Below are positions 56,226 to 63,938 of a stretch of 64,000 nucleotides of DNA, piece by piece. Position 1 is the stretch's first letter; the number at the start of each line of letters is the position of its first letter. The position numbers and the translations under genes are program-made. The notes under the pieces were generated by a model. The model worked only from the letters and a program-made list of their open reading frames with translations. It was not told the DNA's origin and did not search any database. Origin of the DNA: an uncultured Eubacteriales bacterium (GTDB lineage Bacteria > Bacillota > Clostridia > Oscillospirales > CAG-272). The DNA is taken from NCBI GenBank assembly GCA_934394585.1, contig CAKRQU010000007.1, forward strand, positions 10,807 to 74,806, read 5' to 3'.

Positions 56226-56254
56226 TTTACAAAACGGAGAATTTGTGATATCAT
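56226..56254 (+). promoter_or_regulatory. Promoter of the FRG-importer operon
   Basis: TTTACA (56226-56231), 17-nt spacer, TATCAT (56249-56254), 33 nt before the FRG gene. It is divergent from the nrnA promoter. Confidence 0.6.
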
Positions 56255-56286
56255 TATTATGAATGCAAAGGCTTTGGAGGAGAAAA

Positions 56287-57141
56287 ATGGTAACCACAGT
56301 ATATATAAACAGACCCGAAGATATAATGCAGCTGATACTTGAGCAGAAATTTGAAGAAAAGATAAACAGAAACAGATCGTATTTTCTTTACCGCGGGCTT
56401 TCGCGAAGCAAATTTCGCCTGGAAACCAGTCTTTACCGCAATTGCCGCGGTATGCAGCAATCGCTGGAGCCGTGTATCCTGAGAAATTTCACCAAGTATG
56501 CGGAAATGCTCAATCCGGATCTGAAAACATCCGTCTGGCGCCAGATGGTTGTGGGGCAGCATCACGGGCTTCCCACAAGACTGCTGGACTGGACATATTC
56601 GCCGCTCGTGGCGCTTCATTTTGCCACCAGCTCCTTTGAGCTTTTCAAAACATCCGCTTATGACGGCGCCGTATGGAAAATAGACGCGCGCGAAATAAAC
56701 AGGCTCCTGCCGGAGAGATATTATTCCAAGCTGGCTAAAAACAACGGTTGGGTTTTTTCCGTGGATATGCTCAGCGAAGTGGTAAAGGAACCTGCGCAGT
56801 ATGATCTCGATATGGCGGGGCATGCGATGGCTCTTCTCGAACCGCCTTCCATAGATCAGCGTATCATAAATCAGTACAGTATTTTTTCCGTTATCCCGAT
56901 GAATATGGAAAGCATAGAGGATTTTCTCGACAAATATACGGAAAATACCGTAAAATATATCATAAACAAAAATATAAAATGGGACATACGCGATTTTCTC
57001 GATCAGATGAATATGAGCGAGCGCACGATGATGCCGGGACTTGACGGGCTTTCATCGTGGCTGAAACGTCATTATTTTGTCATGTCCGATGCAAAAAAAC
57101 CGATTATGCCGCCGGAGGACCCCGATAATGGAAAAAAATAA
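56287..57141 (+). CDS. FRG domain protein
   Basis: A 284-residue soluble protein. The FRG domain occupies about 10-150: an opening YRGLSRSKFRLETSLYR, then QHHGLPTRLLDWTYSPLVALHFA, then GAVWKIDAREIN. A C-terminal third has VKYIINKNIKWDIRDFLDQMNMSERTMMPGLDGL. FRG proteins have no settled activity; many lie in accessory or defence-like contexts. Here it overlaps a sugar-type permease gene by 14 nt and shares its promoter, which is unusual. ATG at 56287, six nt after TGGAGG; the in-frame upstream start lies before this site. Confidence 0.87.
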   Translation: MVTTVYINRPEDIMQLILEQKFEEKINRNRSYFLYRGLSRSKFRLETSLYRNCRGMQQSLEPCILRNFTKYAEMLNPDLKTSVWRQMVVGQHHGLPTRLLDWTYSPLVALHFATSSFELFKTSAYDGAVWKIDAREINRLLPERYYSKLAKNNGWVFSVDMLSEVVKEPAQYDLDMAGHAMALLEPPSIDQRIINQYSIFSVIPMNMESIEDFLDKYTENTVKYIINKNIKWDIRDFLDQMNMSERTMMPGLDGLSSWLKRHYFVMSDAKKPIMPPEDPDNGKK

Positions 57142-58021
57142 TTTAAAAGGTTGGCTGTATCTTCTTCCCGCCATGATATTTCTCGGAGTTTTCATGGTTT
57201 ATCCGCTCATAGACGTTTTTGTCTATTCCTTTGAGGAGGGATATAATTCCGCGTCGCAGACGTTTTTCGGAACGGGACTATACAATTATTCGTATATTCT
57301 GCGCGACCCGTATTTTATCAGCGCGCTGAAAAATACGCTCATCCTCGTTATGATAACAGTGCCGCTTTCCACGGGAATAGCCCTCGTGATATCTCTGGCG
57401 CTTTCCTCCGTGCAGAAGCTGCGCAGTGCATTTCAGACGATATATTTTCTCCCTTATGTGACAAATACGCTCGCCGTGGGACTGGTATTTATGATACTTT
57501 TCAAAAAAACGGCATATTCCGACGGACTCATAAACCTGCTGATAAATGCATTCGGCGGGCAGAGCGTGGATTTCATAGGCGGACCGCACTGGGCTAAAAT
57601 GCTCGTGCTCTGCATTTATACCATATGGATAGTAATGCCTTTCAAAATAATAATTCTGACGAGCGCGCTCGCTTCCGTAAATAAAAATTACTATGACGCG
57701 GCGCGTATAGACGGCACATCCGGCAGGAGAATATTTTTCAGAATAACTCTGCCGATGATATCGCCCACGGTATTTTATCTCGTGATAACGGGCTTTATCG
57801 GCGCTTTCAAGGCATACAGCGACAGCGTCGCGCTTTTCGGCACGGATCTGAACGCGGCGGAAATGAATACGCTCGTCGGCTATATTTACGATATGCTTTA
57901 CGGAAACAGCGGCGGATATCCTTCTTATGCATCTGCCGCGGCGATAATTCTTTTTGCCATAGCGCTCACGATAACCTGCATAAATCTGCTCGTCGGCAGA
58001 AAAGCGGTACATTACAAATAA
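57128..58021 (+). CDS. CUT1 importer permease 1 of second system
   Basis: A 297-residue permease with six membrane segments, KGWLYLLPAMIFLGVF at the start and the EAA loop YYDAARIDGTSGRRIFFRITLPMI. Strongly similar to the product at 46648. ATG at 57128, seven nt after GGAGGA and inside the FRG gene. No ATPase gene accompanies it. Confidence 0.92.
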   Translation: MEKNNLKGWLYLLPAMIFLGVFMVYPLIDVFVYSFEEGYNSASQTFFGTGLYNYSYILRDPYFISALKNTLILVMITVPLSTGIALVISLALSSVQKLRSAFQTIYFLPYVTNTLAVGLVFMILFKKTAYSDGLINLLINAFGGQSVDFIGGPHWAKMLVLCIYTIWIVMPFKIIILTSALASVNKNYYDAARIDGTSGRRIFFRITLPMISPTVFYLVITGFIGAFKAYSDSVALFGTDLNAAEMNTLVGYIYDMLYGNSGGYPSYASAAAIILFAIALTITCINLLVGRKAVHYK

Positions 58022-58037
58022 AGGGGAGGGAAGCACA

Positions 58038-58913
58038 ATGAAAAACAATGCAGGCGCAATAAAGCGCGAAAAGCTCGCAAAGGCGGGACGCATCACGAAA
58101 AAAACGTTTATATACGCATTTCTCGTGCTGTGGGCGCTGATAGTGCTTTTTCCCTTTTACTGGATGCTTCTCACATCGGTAAAAAGCTACGGAGCATATA
58201 ATTCCGAATATATCCCGAAATTTTTCACGCTTTCGCCCACATTTGAAAATTACCGCGAGGCATTTACGGCTGTGCCGCTCGCCAAATATTTTCTGAATAC
58301 GCTGATTTTCACAGTGGCGACGACAGCGCTCATGATGGTGGTGATAATACTTTCCGCGTATGCTTTTGCAAGGCTGAATTTCAGGGGCAGAGATATAGTA
58401 TTCACGATATTTCTTTCACTGATGATGCTGCCGAGCGAGCTTGTCGTAATAACTAATTTCGTAACGATAACGGATCTGGGACTGCGCAATACTTTTGCGG
58501 GACTGATACTGCCATCCGTGACATCGGTATTTTACATATATCTGCTGCGTGAAAATTTTGCGCAGGTTCCCGATGAAATGTATTATGCCGCACGTGTGGA
58601 CGGCGCTACGGATTTCCGCTACCTCATGCGCGTGATGATTCCCGTATGCAAACCGACGATAGTCACCGTGATCATTCTGAAAGTGATAGAATGCTGGAAT
58701 TCCTACGTATGGCCGCGACTGATAACTGATGATCCGAATTATTATCTCGTTTCAAACGGTATACAGGAAATACGCGAAAACGGATTCGGACGCGAAAATA
58801 TACCCGCGATGATGGCGGCTGTGGTGGTGATTTCCGTGCCGCTGATAGTGCTGTTTCTCATTTTCCGCAAAAAGATAATGGCGGGAGTTTCGAGAGGGGG
58901 AACAAAAGGATGA
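58038..58913 (+). CDS. CUT1 importer permease 2 of second system
   Basis: A 291-residue permease: VLFPFYWMLLTSVKSYGAY, EAA loop EMYYAARVDGATDFRYLMRVMIPVC, C-terminus AGVSRGGTKG. Paralogue of the product at 47605. Ribosome binding site GGGGAGGG. Overlaps the binding-protein gene by 4 nt. Confidence 0.92.
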   Translation: MKNNAGAIKREKLAKAGRITKKTFIYAFLVLWALIVLFPFYWMLLTSVKSYGAYNSEYIPKFFTLSPTFENYREAFTAVPLAKYFLNTLIFTVATTALMMVVIILSAYAFARLNFRGRDIVFTIFLSLMMLPSELVVITNFVTITDLGLRNTFAGLILPSVTSVFYIYLLRENFAQVPDEMYYAARVDGATDFRYLMRVMIPVCKPTIVTVIILKVIECWNSYVWPRLITDDPNYYLVSNGIQEIRENGFGRENIPAMMAAVVVISVPLIVLFLIFRKKIMAGVSRGGTKG

Positions 58914-60514
58914 AAAAGCTCGCAAAAATACTTTCCGCATTGCTTTGTGTGGCGTTTTTTGTGCCGATGCTTTCGGGATGCCACGGCTCGCGCGGGCTGG
59001 AACCTTTTGAAATGCCCGAAAATTTCGATACATCGCGCGAGTATGAGCTGACATTCTGGGCGAAAAACGATACAAACCGCACTCAGATGAAAATATATCA
59101 GAACGCGATAAGCGATTTCGAAGCGCTTTATCCGAATGTAAAAATAAAGCTTCGCCTGTATACGGACTACGCCAAAATATACAATGACGTGATAACGAAT
59201 ATCGCCACCAATACTACGCCGAATATATGCATAACATATCCGGACCATATAGCCACTTATCTCACCGGTACAAATACCGTGGCGCCGCTCGATGAGCTTT
59301 TTGACGATGCAAAGTACGGACTTGGCGGAAGTGAAGTGCGTTTTGACGGAGTTTCGCGCGCGGATATCACCGCAAAATATCTGGAAGAAGGATATTTCGA
59401 CGGTCACTATTACGCTGTGCCTTTCATGCGCTCCACAGAGGCGTGCTATATAAACAAAACTTATGTGGAAAAGCTCGGCTTTACCGTTCCCGATGAGCTG
59501 ACATGGGATTTTGTATGGGAAGTTTCCGAGGCGGCTATGAAAAAAGACGGGAACGGGAACTTTGCGGTAAACGGGCAGAAAGTGATGATACCTTTCATAT
59601 ACAAATCCACAGACAATATGATGATACAGCAGCTCAGGCAAAAGGGAATAGGATATTCCGATGACGAGGGCAATGCGCTTCTTTTCAACGATGAAACGAA
59701 AGATTTGCTTTATACCGTGGCGGAGCACGCAAAAACAGGCGCCTTTTCCACTTTCAAAATATCGAGCTATCCCGCAAACTTTCTGAATGCTGGACAGTGC
59801 ATTTTCGCGGTGGATTCCACGGCGGGCGCCACATGGATGGGAAGCGACGCGCCGCTTTCCGATATAAGCGAAGACAAAATAGTGAAATTTGAAACCGTGG
59901 TGAGGACCGTGCCGCAATTCGATACGGAAAATCCCTCGATGATATCGCAGGGACCTTCGGTTTGCATTTTCAATAAAAGCGACCCGCAGGAGGTTCTCGC
60001 TTCGTGGCTTTTTGTGCAGTATCTTCTGACGGACGGCGTACAGATAGCTTATTCCGAAACGGAAGGCTATGTCCCTGTCACAAATACGGCGAGAAATTCC
60101 GAAATATATCAGGATTATCTTTCCCGCGCGGGAGAAAATAACAACGAATACTACGATATAAAAATAAAAGCGACAAAACTGCTGCTCGATAATACGGAAA
60201 ATACTTTTGTCACACCTGTTTACAACGGTTCCGCATCGCTTCGCGACGCCGCGGGACAGCTGATAGAAAATGTGACAAAATCCGTCACGAGAAACGAAAC
60301 CGTGGACGACGCATATATGAACAGGCTTTTTGAGAATGTGAAATCGCTTTACCGCATAGGTGAAGCGGGAAAAGGCGTTTCCGGAAAGCAGGAGCTGGGC
60401 GCCATGCCGACAGCCTCGCGCACGCTTTTGTGGTCGCTTTGCGGCGTATGGGTGCTGATGGCGGGATATATGGCTGTAATTTTAAAGAAGAAATTGGCAA
60501 AAGATGAAAAATAG
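58910..60514 (+). CDS. Substrate-binding lipoprotein with C-terminal membrane helix
   Basis: A 534-residue paralogue of the binding protein at 48562, sharing YPNVKIKLRLYTDY-like and NICITYPDHIATY segments, YAVPFMRSTEACYINKTYV, and MISQGPSVCIFNKSDPQEVLASWLFVQYL. Lipobox Cys24 (MLSGCHGS) at the N-terminus, plus a C-terminal hydrophobic helix (about 503-525, LLWSLCGVWVLMAGYMAVIL) ending in Lys-rich residues. This double anchor is rare for binding proteins and would hold it close to the permeases. Confidence 0.9.
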   Translation: MKKLAKILSALLCVAFFVPMLSGCHGSRGLEPFEMPENFDTSREYELTFWAKNDTNRTQMKIYQNAISDFEALYPNVKIKLRLYTDYAKIYNDVITNIATNTTPNICITYPDHIATYLTGTNTVAPLDELFDDAKYGLGGSEVRFDGVSRADITAKYLEEGYFDGHYYAVPFMRSTEACYINKTYVEKLGFTVPDELTWDFVWEVSEAAMKKDGNGNFAVNGQKVMIPFIYKSTDNMMIQQLRQKGIGYSDDEGNALLFNDETKDLLYTVAEHAKTGAFSTFKISSYPANFLNAGQCIFAVDSTAGATWMGSDAPLSDISEDKIVKFETVVRTVPQFDTENPSMISQGPSVCIFNKSDPQEVLASWLFVQYLLTDGVQIAYSETEGYVPVTNTARNSEIYQDYLSRAGENNNEYYDIKIKATKLLLDNTENTFVTPVYNGSASLRDAAGQLIENVTKSVTRNETVDDAYMNRLFENVKSLYRIGEAGKGVSGKQELGAMPTASRTLLWSLCGVWVLMAGYMAVILKKKLAKDEK

Positions 60515-60516
60515 TA

Positions 60517-60545
60517 TTGATTTATTCGAAAAAAAAGTGTATACT
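60517..60545 (+). promoter_or_regulatory. Promoter of the OB-fold lipoprotein
   Basis: TTGATT (60517-60522), 17-nt spacer, TATACT (60540-60545). Confidence 0.75.
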
Positions 60546-60584
60546 ATATTCAGCTAAAACATCAACACACAAAGGAGAATTAAA

Positions 60585-61340
60585 ATGAAAAAAATTTTAG
60601 CTGTTGTTCTCGCGCTCGTATTTGTTTTTGCATTTGCTGCTTGCGGCGAAGAGAAGAAACCCGAATTCAAGGATGAAAAATCCGAAGGCGTTATGACTTA
60701 CGATGAATTTGCTGCCGCTGCGCTCGAGTCCAAGGTTACTATCGAGGGCTATGTTCAGGCAAAGCAGGTTTACTCTGAGCAGTATGGCAATACATCGCTC
60801 TATCTTCAGGATACAAAGGGCGGTTATTTCGTATACCGTATTGCCTGCACGGCTGAAGAGTATGCAAAATTCACAGACGGTGCAAAGGTTAAAATAGTAG
60901 GCTACAAGGCTGAATGGTCCGGCGAAGTTGAGATAATCGACGTAGAGTCTTTCTCTGTTGACGCAAGCGTGAAGTATACTGCTCCCGTTTTTGATGCTAC
61001 GTCCCTCCTCGGCACAGACGATCTTATCAAACATCAGAATGAAAAGGTTTCCTTCAAGGGTCTTACAGTTGCAGCTTCCACGGATGCTGACGGCAACGAA
61101 GCCGCTTACCTCTACAAGTGGAACGGCACAGGCGCAGAAGGCGACGATCTTTATTTCAATGTAACTCTCGGCGAGAAAACATACCAGTTCCTCGTAGAAT
61201 CCGATCTCTGCGGCGCAGATACAGAAGTTTACAAGGCTGTTAAGAATCTCAAAGTAGGCGACAAGATTGATCTCGAAGGTTTCCTCTACTGGTACAACGG
61301 TGCAAACCCGCACATCACATCCGTAAAGGTAGTAAAATAA
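60585..61340 (+). CDS. Lipoprotein with two OB-fold domains
   Basis: A 251-residue lipoprotein (Cys20 in FAACGEE). Two OB-like beta barrels: about 45-125 (ESKVTIEGYVQAKQVY, GNTSLYLQDTKGGYFVYRI, GAKVKIVGYKAEWSGEVEI) and 145-250 (NEKVSFKGLTVAAS to KVGDKIDLEGFLYWYNGANPHITSVKV). OB folds commonly bind single-stranded nucleic acids or sugars. It resembles the OB parts of the lipoprotein at 49961 and, like it, follows an importer operon. Codon bias (Ile mostly ATC, Val GTT) indicates high expression. Own promoter and terminator. Confidence 0.82.
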   Translation: MKKILAVVLALVFVFAFAACGEEKKPEFKDEKSEGVMTYDEFAAAALESKVTIEGYVQAKQVYSEQYGNTSLYLQDTKGGYFVYRIACTAEEYAKFTDGAKVKIVGYKAEWSGEVEIIDVESFSVDASVKYTAPVFDATSLLGTDDLIKHQNEKVSFKGLTVAASTDADGNEAAYLYKWNGTGAEGDDLYFNVTLGEKTYQFLVESDLCGADTEVYKAVKNLKVGDKIDLEGFLYWYNGANPHITSVKVVK

Positions 61341-61348
61341 GTGAAATA

Positions 61349-61379
61349 AAAAAACGGAAGCCTGCGCTTCCGTTTTTTT
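61349..61379 (+). terminator. Terminator of the OB-fold lipoprotein gene
   Basis: AACGGAAG pairs with CTTCCGTT around CCTGCG, followed by TTTTTTG. Confidence 0.88.
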
Positions 61380-61434
61380 GTGTGCAGTAAAAAGTACAAC
61401 TGTTTTCTCATGAGAAACAAAGCAACTTCACGCA

Positions 61435-61466
61435 AAAAGTGCAGAGCCGCATGGCTCTGCACTTTT
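61435..61466. terminator. Second, bidirectional terminator
   Basis: Perfect 14-bp stem AAAAGTGCAGAGCC (61435-61448) with GGCTCTGCACTTTT (61453-61466). It mainly serves the minus-strand gene ending at 61485. Confidence 0.85.
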
Positions 61467-61484
61467 ATTATAAAAATCGGTTTT

Positions 61485-62063
61485 TTATTCGTTCCATTTA
61501 TTTGAGGAATCTTTTTTAATCGGATTTTCTGCGTATTCGGAAGCTCCTTTAATTTCGGATTCTCCGATAGCGGCAGCATTTTCCGCCGTTTTTACTTTCT
61601 TTATTGATCTCCCTATCACAGAGAAAGAACCGAATATGGCAAAAAGCAGACCCAATCCGAGATTCACAAAATATGAACCGGATACGGAAAAATCGGGTAT
61701 GTAATAGCGCAGTGTAGCGTCGATAGCCTCGGCAAAGGTAAGGGTAAAATCAATTTCGCCGGCTTCATACCATTCGTTATAAGCATTATAAACATCAATA
61801 GAAAAGCTGAAAAACCAAGCGACAGCAAGCACGATGAAAGCGATTACAGTGGCAATGACAATGCCGCGCACGCTTTCTTTTTTTGCAAAAAGCTTATATC
61901 CGTATATGGCGCATACGACGCCGACAAATCCGCTCAGCGATGCAATCATTCCCACGAGATCGAGAACAATCCAGCACGCTGCGCCTGCGAGAGAGAAAAG
62001 AAATGCGCCCAGAATGCCCGCCGCGACATTTTCTTTTTTTGCATTTTCGGTAAATCCGTTCAT
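61485..62063 (-). CDS. Membrane protein of unknown function
   Basis: A 192-residue protein with four predicted membrane segments (about 15-40, 42-62, 70-92, 130-155) and a charged Ala/Glu/Lys tail. The segment GILGAFLFSLAGAACWIVL followed by SGFVGVVCAIYGYKLF is typical of small multi-pass proteins in Clostridia, but I recognise no functional family. The ATG at 62063 follows GGAGG and a clean promoter; a longer in-frame reading runs through the promoter. Confidence 0.75.
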   Translation of the reverse strand: MNGFTENAKKENVAAGILGAFLFSLAGAACWIVLDLVGMIASLSGFVGVVCAIYGYKLFAKKESVRGIVIATVIAFIVLAVAWFFSFSIDVYNAYNEWYEAGEIDFTLTFAEAIDATLRYYIPDFSVSGSYFVNLGLGLLFAIFGSFSVIGRSIKKVKTAENAAAIGESEIKGASEYAENPIKKDSSNKWNE

Positions 62064-62094
62064 AAATAAGTCCTCCGATGAAGTATTTTTATAT

Positions 62095-62123
62095 ATTATA
62101 TCATACGGAAAAGAAAATGTCAA
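62095..62123 (-). promoter_or_regulatory. Promoter of the four-segment membrane protein
   Basis: Minus strand TTGACA (62118-62123), 17-nt spacer, TATAAT (62095-62100). It begins just past the stop of the ECF gene. Confidence 0.88.
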
Positions 62124-62133
62124 TCGGAAAATA

Positions 62134-62661
62134 TTAGCGTATATATCCCGAGCGGCGCAGAGCATAAACCACAGGCGGGATCAGCACTATCTGCAAAACT
62201 ATACCGAGTGCGGATTTCACAAATACCGCATTTGCAAAAAGCGAAAGCGAGAAATAATCTCCGCCGAATCCCATGATGATATATTTTACCGCACCCCAGA
62301 CAATTCTGCCGCCGAGCATGGCACATATAAGCGAAAAGTAGAGATACGGGACTTTTTTCGGCAGTTTTTTATAGAGAAAGCCCGAAATAAAGCCGTAAAA
62401 GCAAAGTTCAAATGCCATGGCAAATGCTGTGGGAAAAAGCGGCGGCTTTGAGATAATAAGCGAGCGGAGCAGTGGTGCCGTAAATCCCACGACACTGCCG
62501 GCGAAGCCGCCGCATGCAAATCCGCAGATAAGCACCGGTATGTGCATCAGACAGAGCGCATTTCCCAGCGCCTGATTATTTCCCGTGATAAAGGGAAGCA
62601 GCAGGCAAAATGCCAGCGATATACCGGCGAAAACGATATTTTTGGTTTTTGTTTCTTTCAT
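62134..62661 (-). CDS. ECF transporter S component
   Basis: A 175-residue integral membrane protein with five or six segments. It has NIVFAGISLAFCLLLPF, HIPVLICGFACGGFAGSVVGFTAPLLRSLI and a C-terminal ALRRSGYIR, the pattern of ECF-type vitamin substrate-binding subunits (PF12822-like). The matching EcfA/EcfT module is not in the window. No riboswitch is visible in the roughly 95 nt upstream, so the vitamin cannot be inferred. ATG at 62661 behind GGAGA. Confidence 0.82.
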   Translation of the reverse strand: MKETKTKNIVFAGISLAFCLLLPFITGNNQALGNALCLMHIPVLICGFACGGFAGSVVGFTAPLLRSLIISKPPLFPTAFAMAFELCFYGFISGFLYKKLPKKVPYLYFSLICAMLGGRIVWGAVKYIIMGFGGDYFSLSLFANAVFVKSALGIVLQIVLIPPVVYALRRSGYIR

Positions 62662-62758
62662 ATTTTCTCCGTAAAAACCGTTTTGCGAATAAAAACGGCA
62701 AAAGACGAATAGATATATACAAAAATGCATAATGCCGTTTTTACGGCGGGAGGATATG

Positions 62759-63238
62759 ATGTTTGTATATTCGTTTCGTATGTCTACAGTAAAATTTTTA
62801 TGTGTGGCATTACTTTCCGTGGCGGTGCTGCTGGCACTCGTGGCATTTGTCCCCGTATATTCCGCAGATGAACCCGCATCCACTATTTCTTATGCCAAGA
62901 TATATTCCGGTGCGGACAGGGTGGATTTCATATCTCAATTCGGCTGGCAGGTGGAAGAAACGCCGATAGATGAAAAAAATGTTACCATCCCCGCTTCATT
63001 TGACAAAATTTATGAAAATTACAATCAGCTTCAGAAAAATCAGGGACTGAGCCTCGGTAAATATAAAGGAAAAGAGGTAACCCGTTATACATACAAAATA
63101 ACAAATTACCCCGATTATGAAGGAGATGTATATATAAATCTCCTTGTTTTCAAAAACAAAGTTATCGGCGGAGATGTTTGCAGTGCCGATCAGGCGGGTT
63201 TTGTACACGGATTTTCAAAAGATGTCACGTTGCCGTAA
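62759..63238 (+). CDS. DUF4830-like exported protein
   Basis: A 159-residue protein with one N-terminal membrane segment (about 10-30). The external domain has FISQFGWQVEETPIDEKNVTIPASFDKIYENYNQLQKNQGLSLGKYKGKEV and YKITNYPDYEGDVYINLLVF, which fits DUF4830, a family of unknown function. ATG at 62759 is 5 nt behind GGGAGG; the adjacent ATG at 62756 is too close. Divergent from the ECF gene. Confidence 0.82.
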   Translation: MFVYSFRMSTVKFLCVALLSVAVLLALVAFVPVYSADEPASTISYAKIYSGADRVDFISQFGWQVEETPIDEKNVTIPASFDKIYENYNQLQKNQGLSLGKYKGKEVTRYTYKITNYPDYEGDVYINLLVFKNKVIGGDVCSADQAGFVHGFSKDVTLP

Positions 63239-63241
63239 AAA

Positions 63242-63637
63242 TCACTTGTCGGAATGATAGCGGCGGAATTCGCTGCGGCGTTCTTTTACCCATTTTACAA
63301 AAGCGTCGAGAGTTTCATCCGAAACCATGCGCAGATCATAATATGTAGAGAAAAATTTTGCAAAAGAATCATTAAAATATTTGCTCATGAAATCCTTTGT
63401 GATAAATTCGAGATATTCATTATACTTTATCAACGGATAATAATATCTCATTTTGCCTTTTTTCTCGGAATAAATAAAACCTTTTTCATTGAGTCGGTTC
63501 AGCATGGTGATAAGCGCGGGGACAGCCCAGCCGCGTTCTTTACCGATCATTTCCATTATCTGTGTGGTGGTAACGGGAGGAGTAGCCGACCAAATAGCAC
63601 GCATTACGTCAAATTCTGTTTCGGGAAGCTTTTTCAT
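63242..63637 (-). CDS. BlaI/MecI/CopY-family repressor
   Basis: A 131-residue winged-helix repressor: PETEFDVMRAIWSATPPVTTTQIMEMI, recognition helix GWAVPALITMLNRLNEKGFIYSEKKGKMRYYYPLI, and a helical dimerisation tail. Members repress beta-lactamase, mecA or copper genes and are usually cleaved by a BlaR1/MecR1-type M56 protease. No such sensor gene is adjacent, so it is an orphan here. ATG at 63637 behind GGAGA. A family-type operator lies in its own 5' region at 63657-63666. Confidence 0.92.
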   Translation of the reverse strand: MKKLPETEFDVMRAIWSATPPVTTTQIMEMIGKERGWAVPALITMLNRLNEKGFIYSEKKGKMRYYYPLIKYNEYLEFITKDFMSKYFNDSFAKFFSTYYDLRMVSDETLDAFVKWVKERRSEFRRYHSDK

Positions 63638-63656
63638 TATATTTCTCCTTGAAAAA

Positions 63657-63666
63657 TACAATTGTA
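63657..63666. promoter_or_regulatory. BlaI-type operator
   Basis: TACAATTGTA, a perfect palindrome with the TACA...TGTA half sites of the BlaI/MecI family. It lies between the promoter and the start of the repressor gene and indicates autorepression. Confidence 0.65.
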
Positions 63667-63683
63667 TTTTATATTTCTCTTTA

Positions 63684-63712
63684 ATTATACGTGAGTATAA
63701 AACAAAAGTCAA
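63684..63712 (-). promoter_or_regulatory. Promoter of the BlaI-type repressor gene
   Basis: Minus strand TTGACT (63707-63712), 17-nt spacer, TATAAT (63684-63689). Confidence 0.85.
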
Positions 63713-63755
63713 GCAAAATAAGGAAAAAAATCAAAAATATGATGCTTTTTGTCTG

Positions 63756-63805
63756 AAAATACAGGTACATTTTTGCGGATTTTTGCCGCTGTACCTGTAT
63801 TTTTT
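63756..63805. repeat. Long perfect inverted repeat (hairpin)
   Basis: AAAATACAGGTACA (63756-63769) pairs with TGTACCTGTATTTT (63790-63803), with an inner GCGG/CCGC pair. A T-run follows on the plus strand, so it can act as a terminator, but no gene ends there on that strand. Its TACA/TGTA ends also resemble BlaI half sites. Confidence 0.7.
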
Positions 63806-63857
63806 GCTGAAATTGGAAAAATTAGAAAAATAAATATCAAAAATATACAAAAACATA

Positions 63858-63886
63858 TTGACAAAAATATAAAAAGGGCGTATAAT
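63858..63886 (+). promoter_or_regulatory. Promoter of the repeat-led ORF
   Basis: TTGACA (63858-63863), 17-nt spacer, TATAAT (63881-63886). Consensus sigma-A promoter, about 52 nt before the GTG start. Confidence 0.88.
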
Positions 63887-63938
63887 CAAAAATATAAAAG
63901 GAAATTTAGCAAAAAATATTGACAAGGAGGAATAGGTC

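Noticed and set aside
62662..62758. Riboswitch upstream of the ECF S component
   Set aside because: The region is under 100 nt, shared with a divergent gene, and shows only short complementary segments with no known aptamer pattern.
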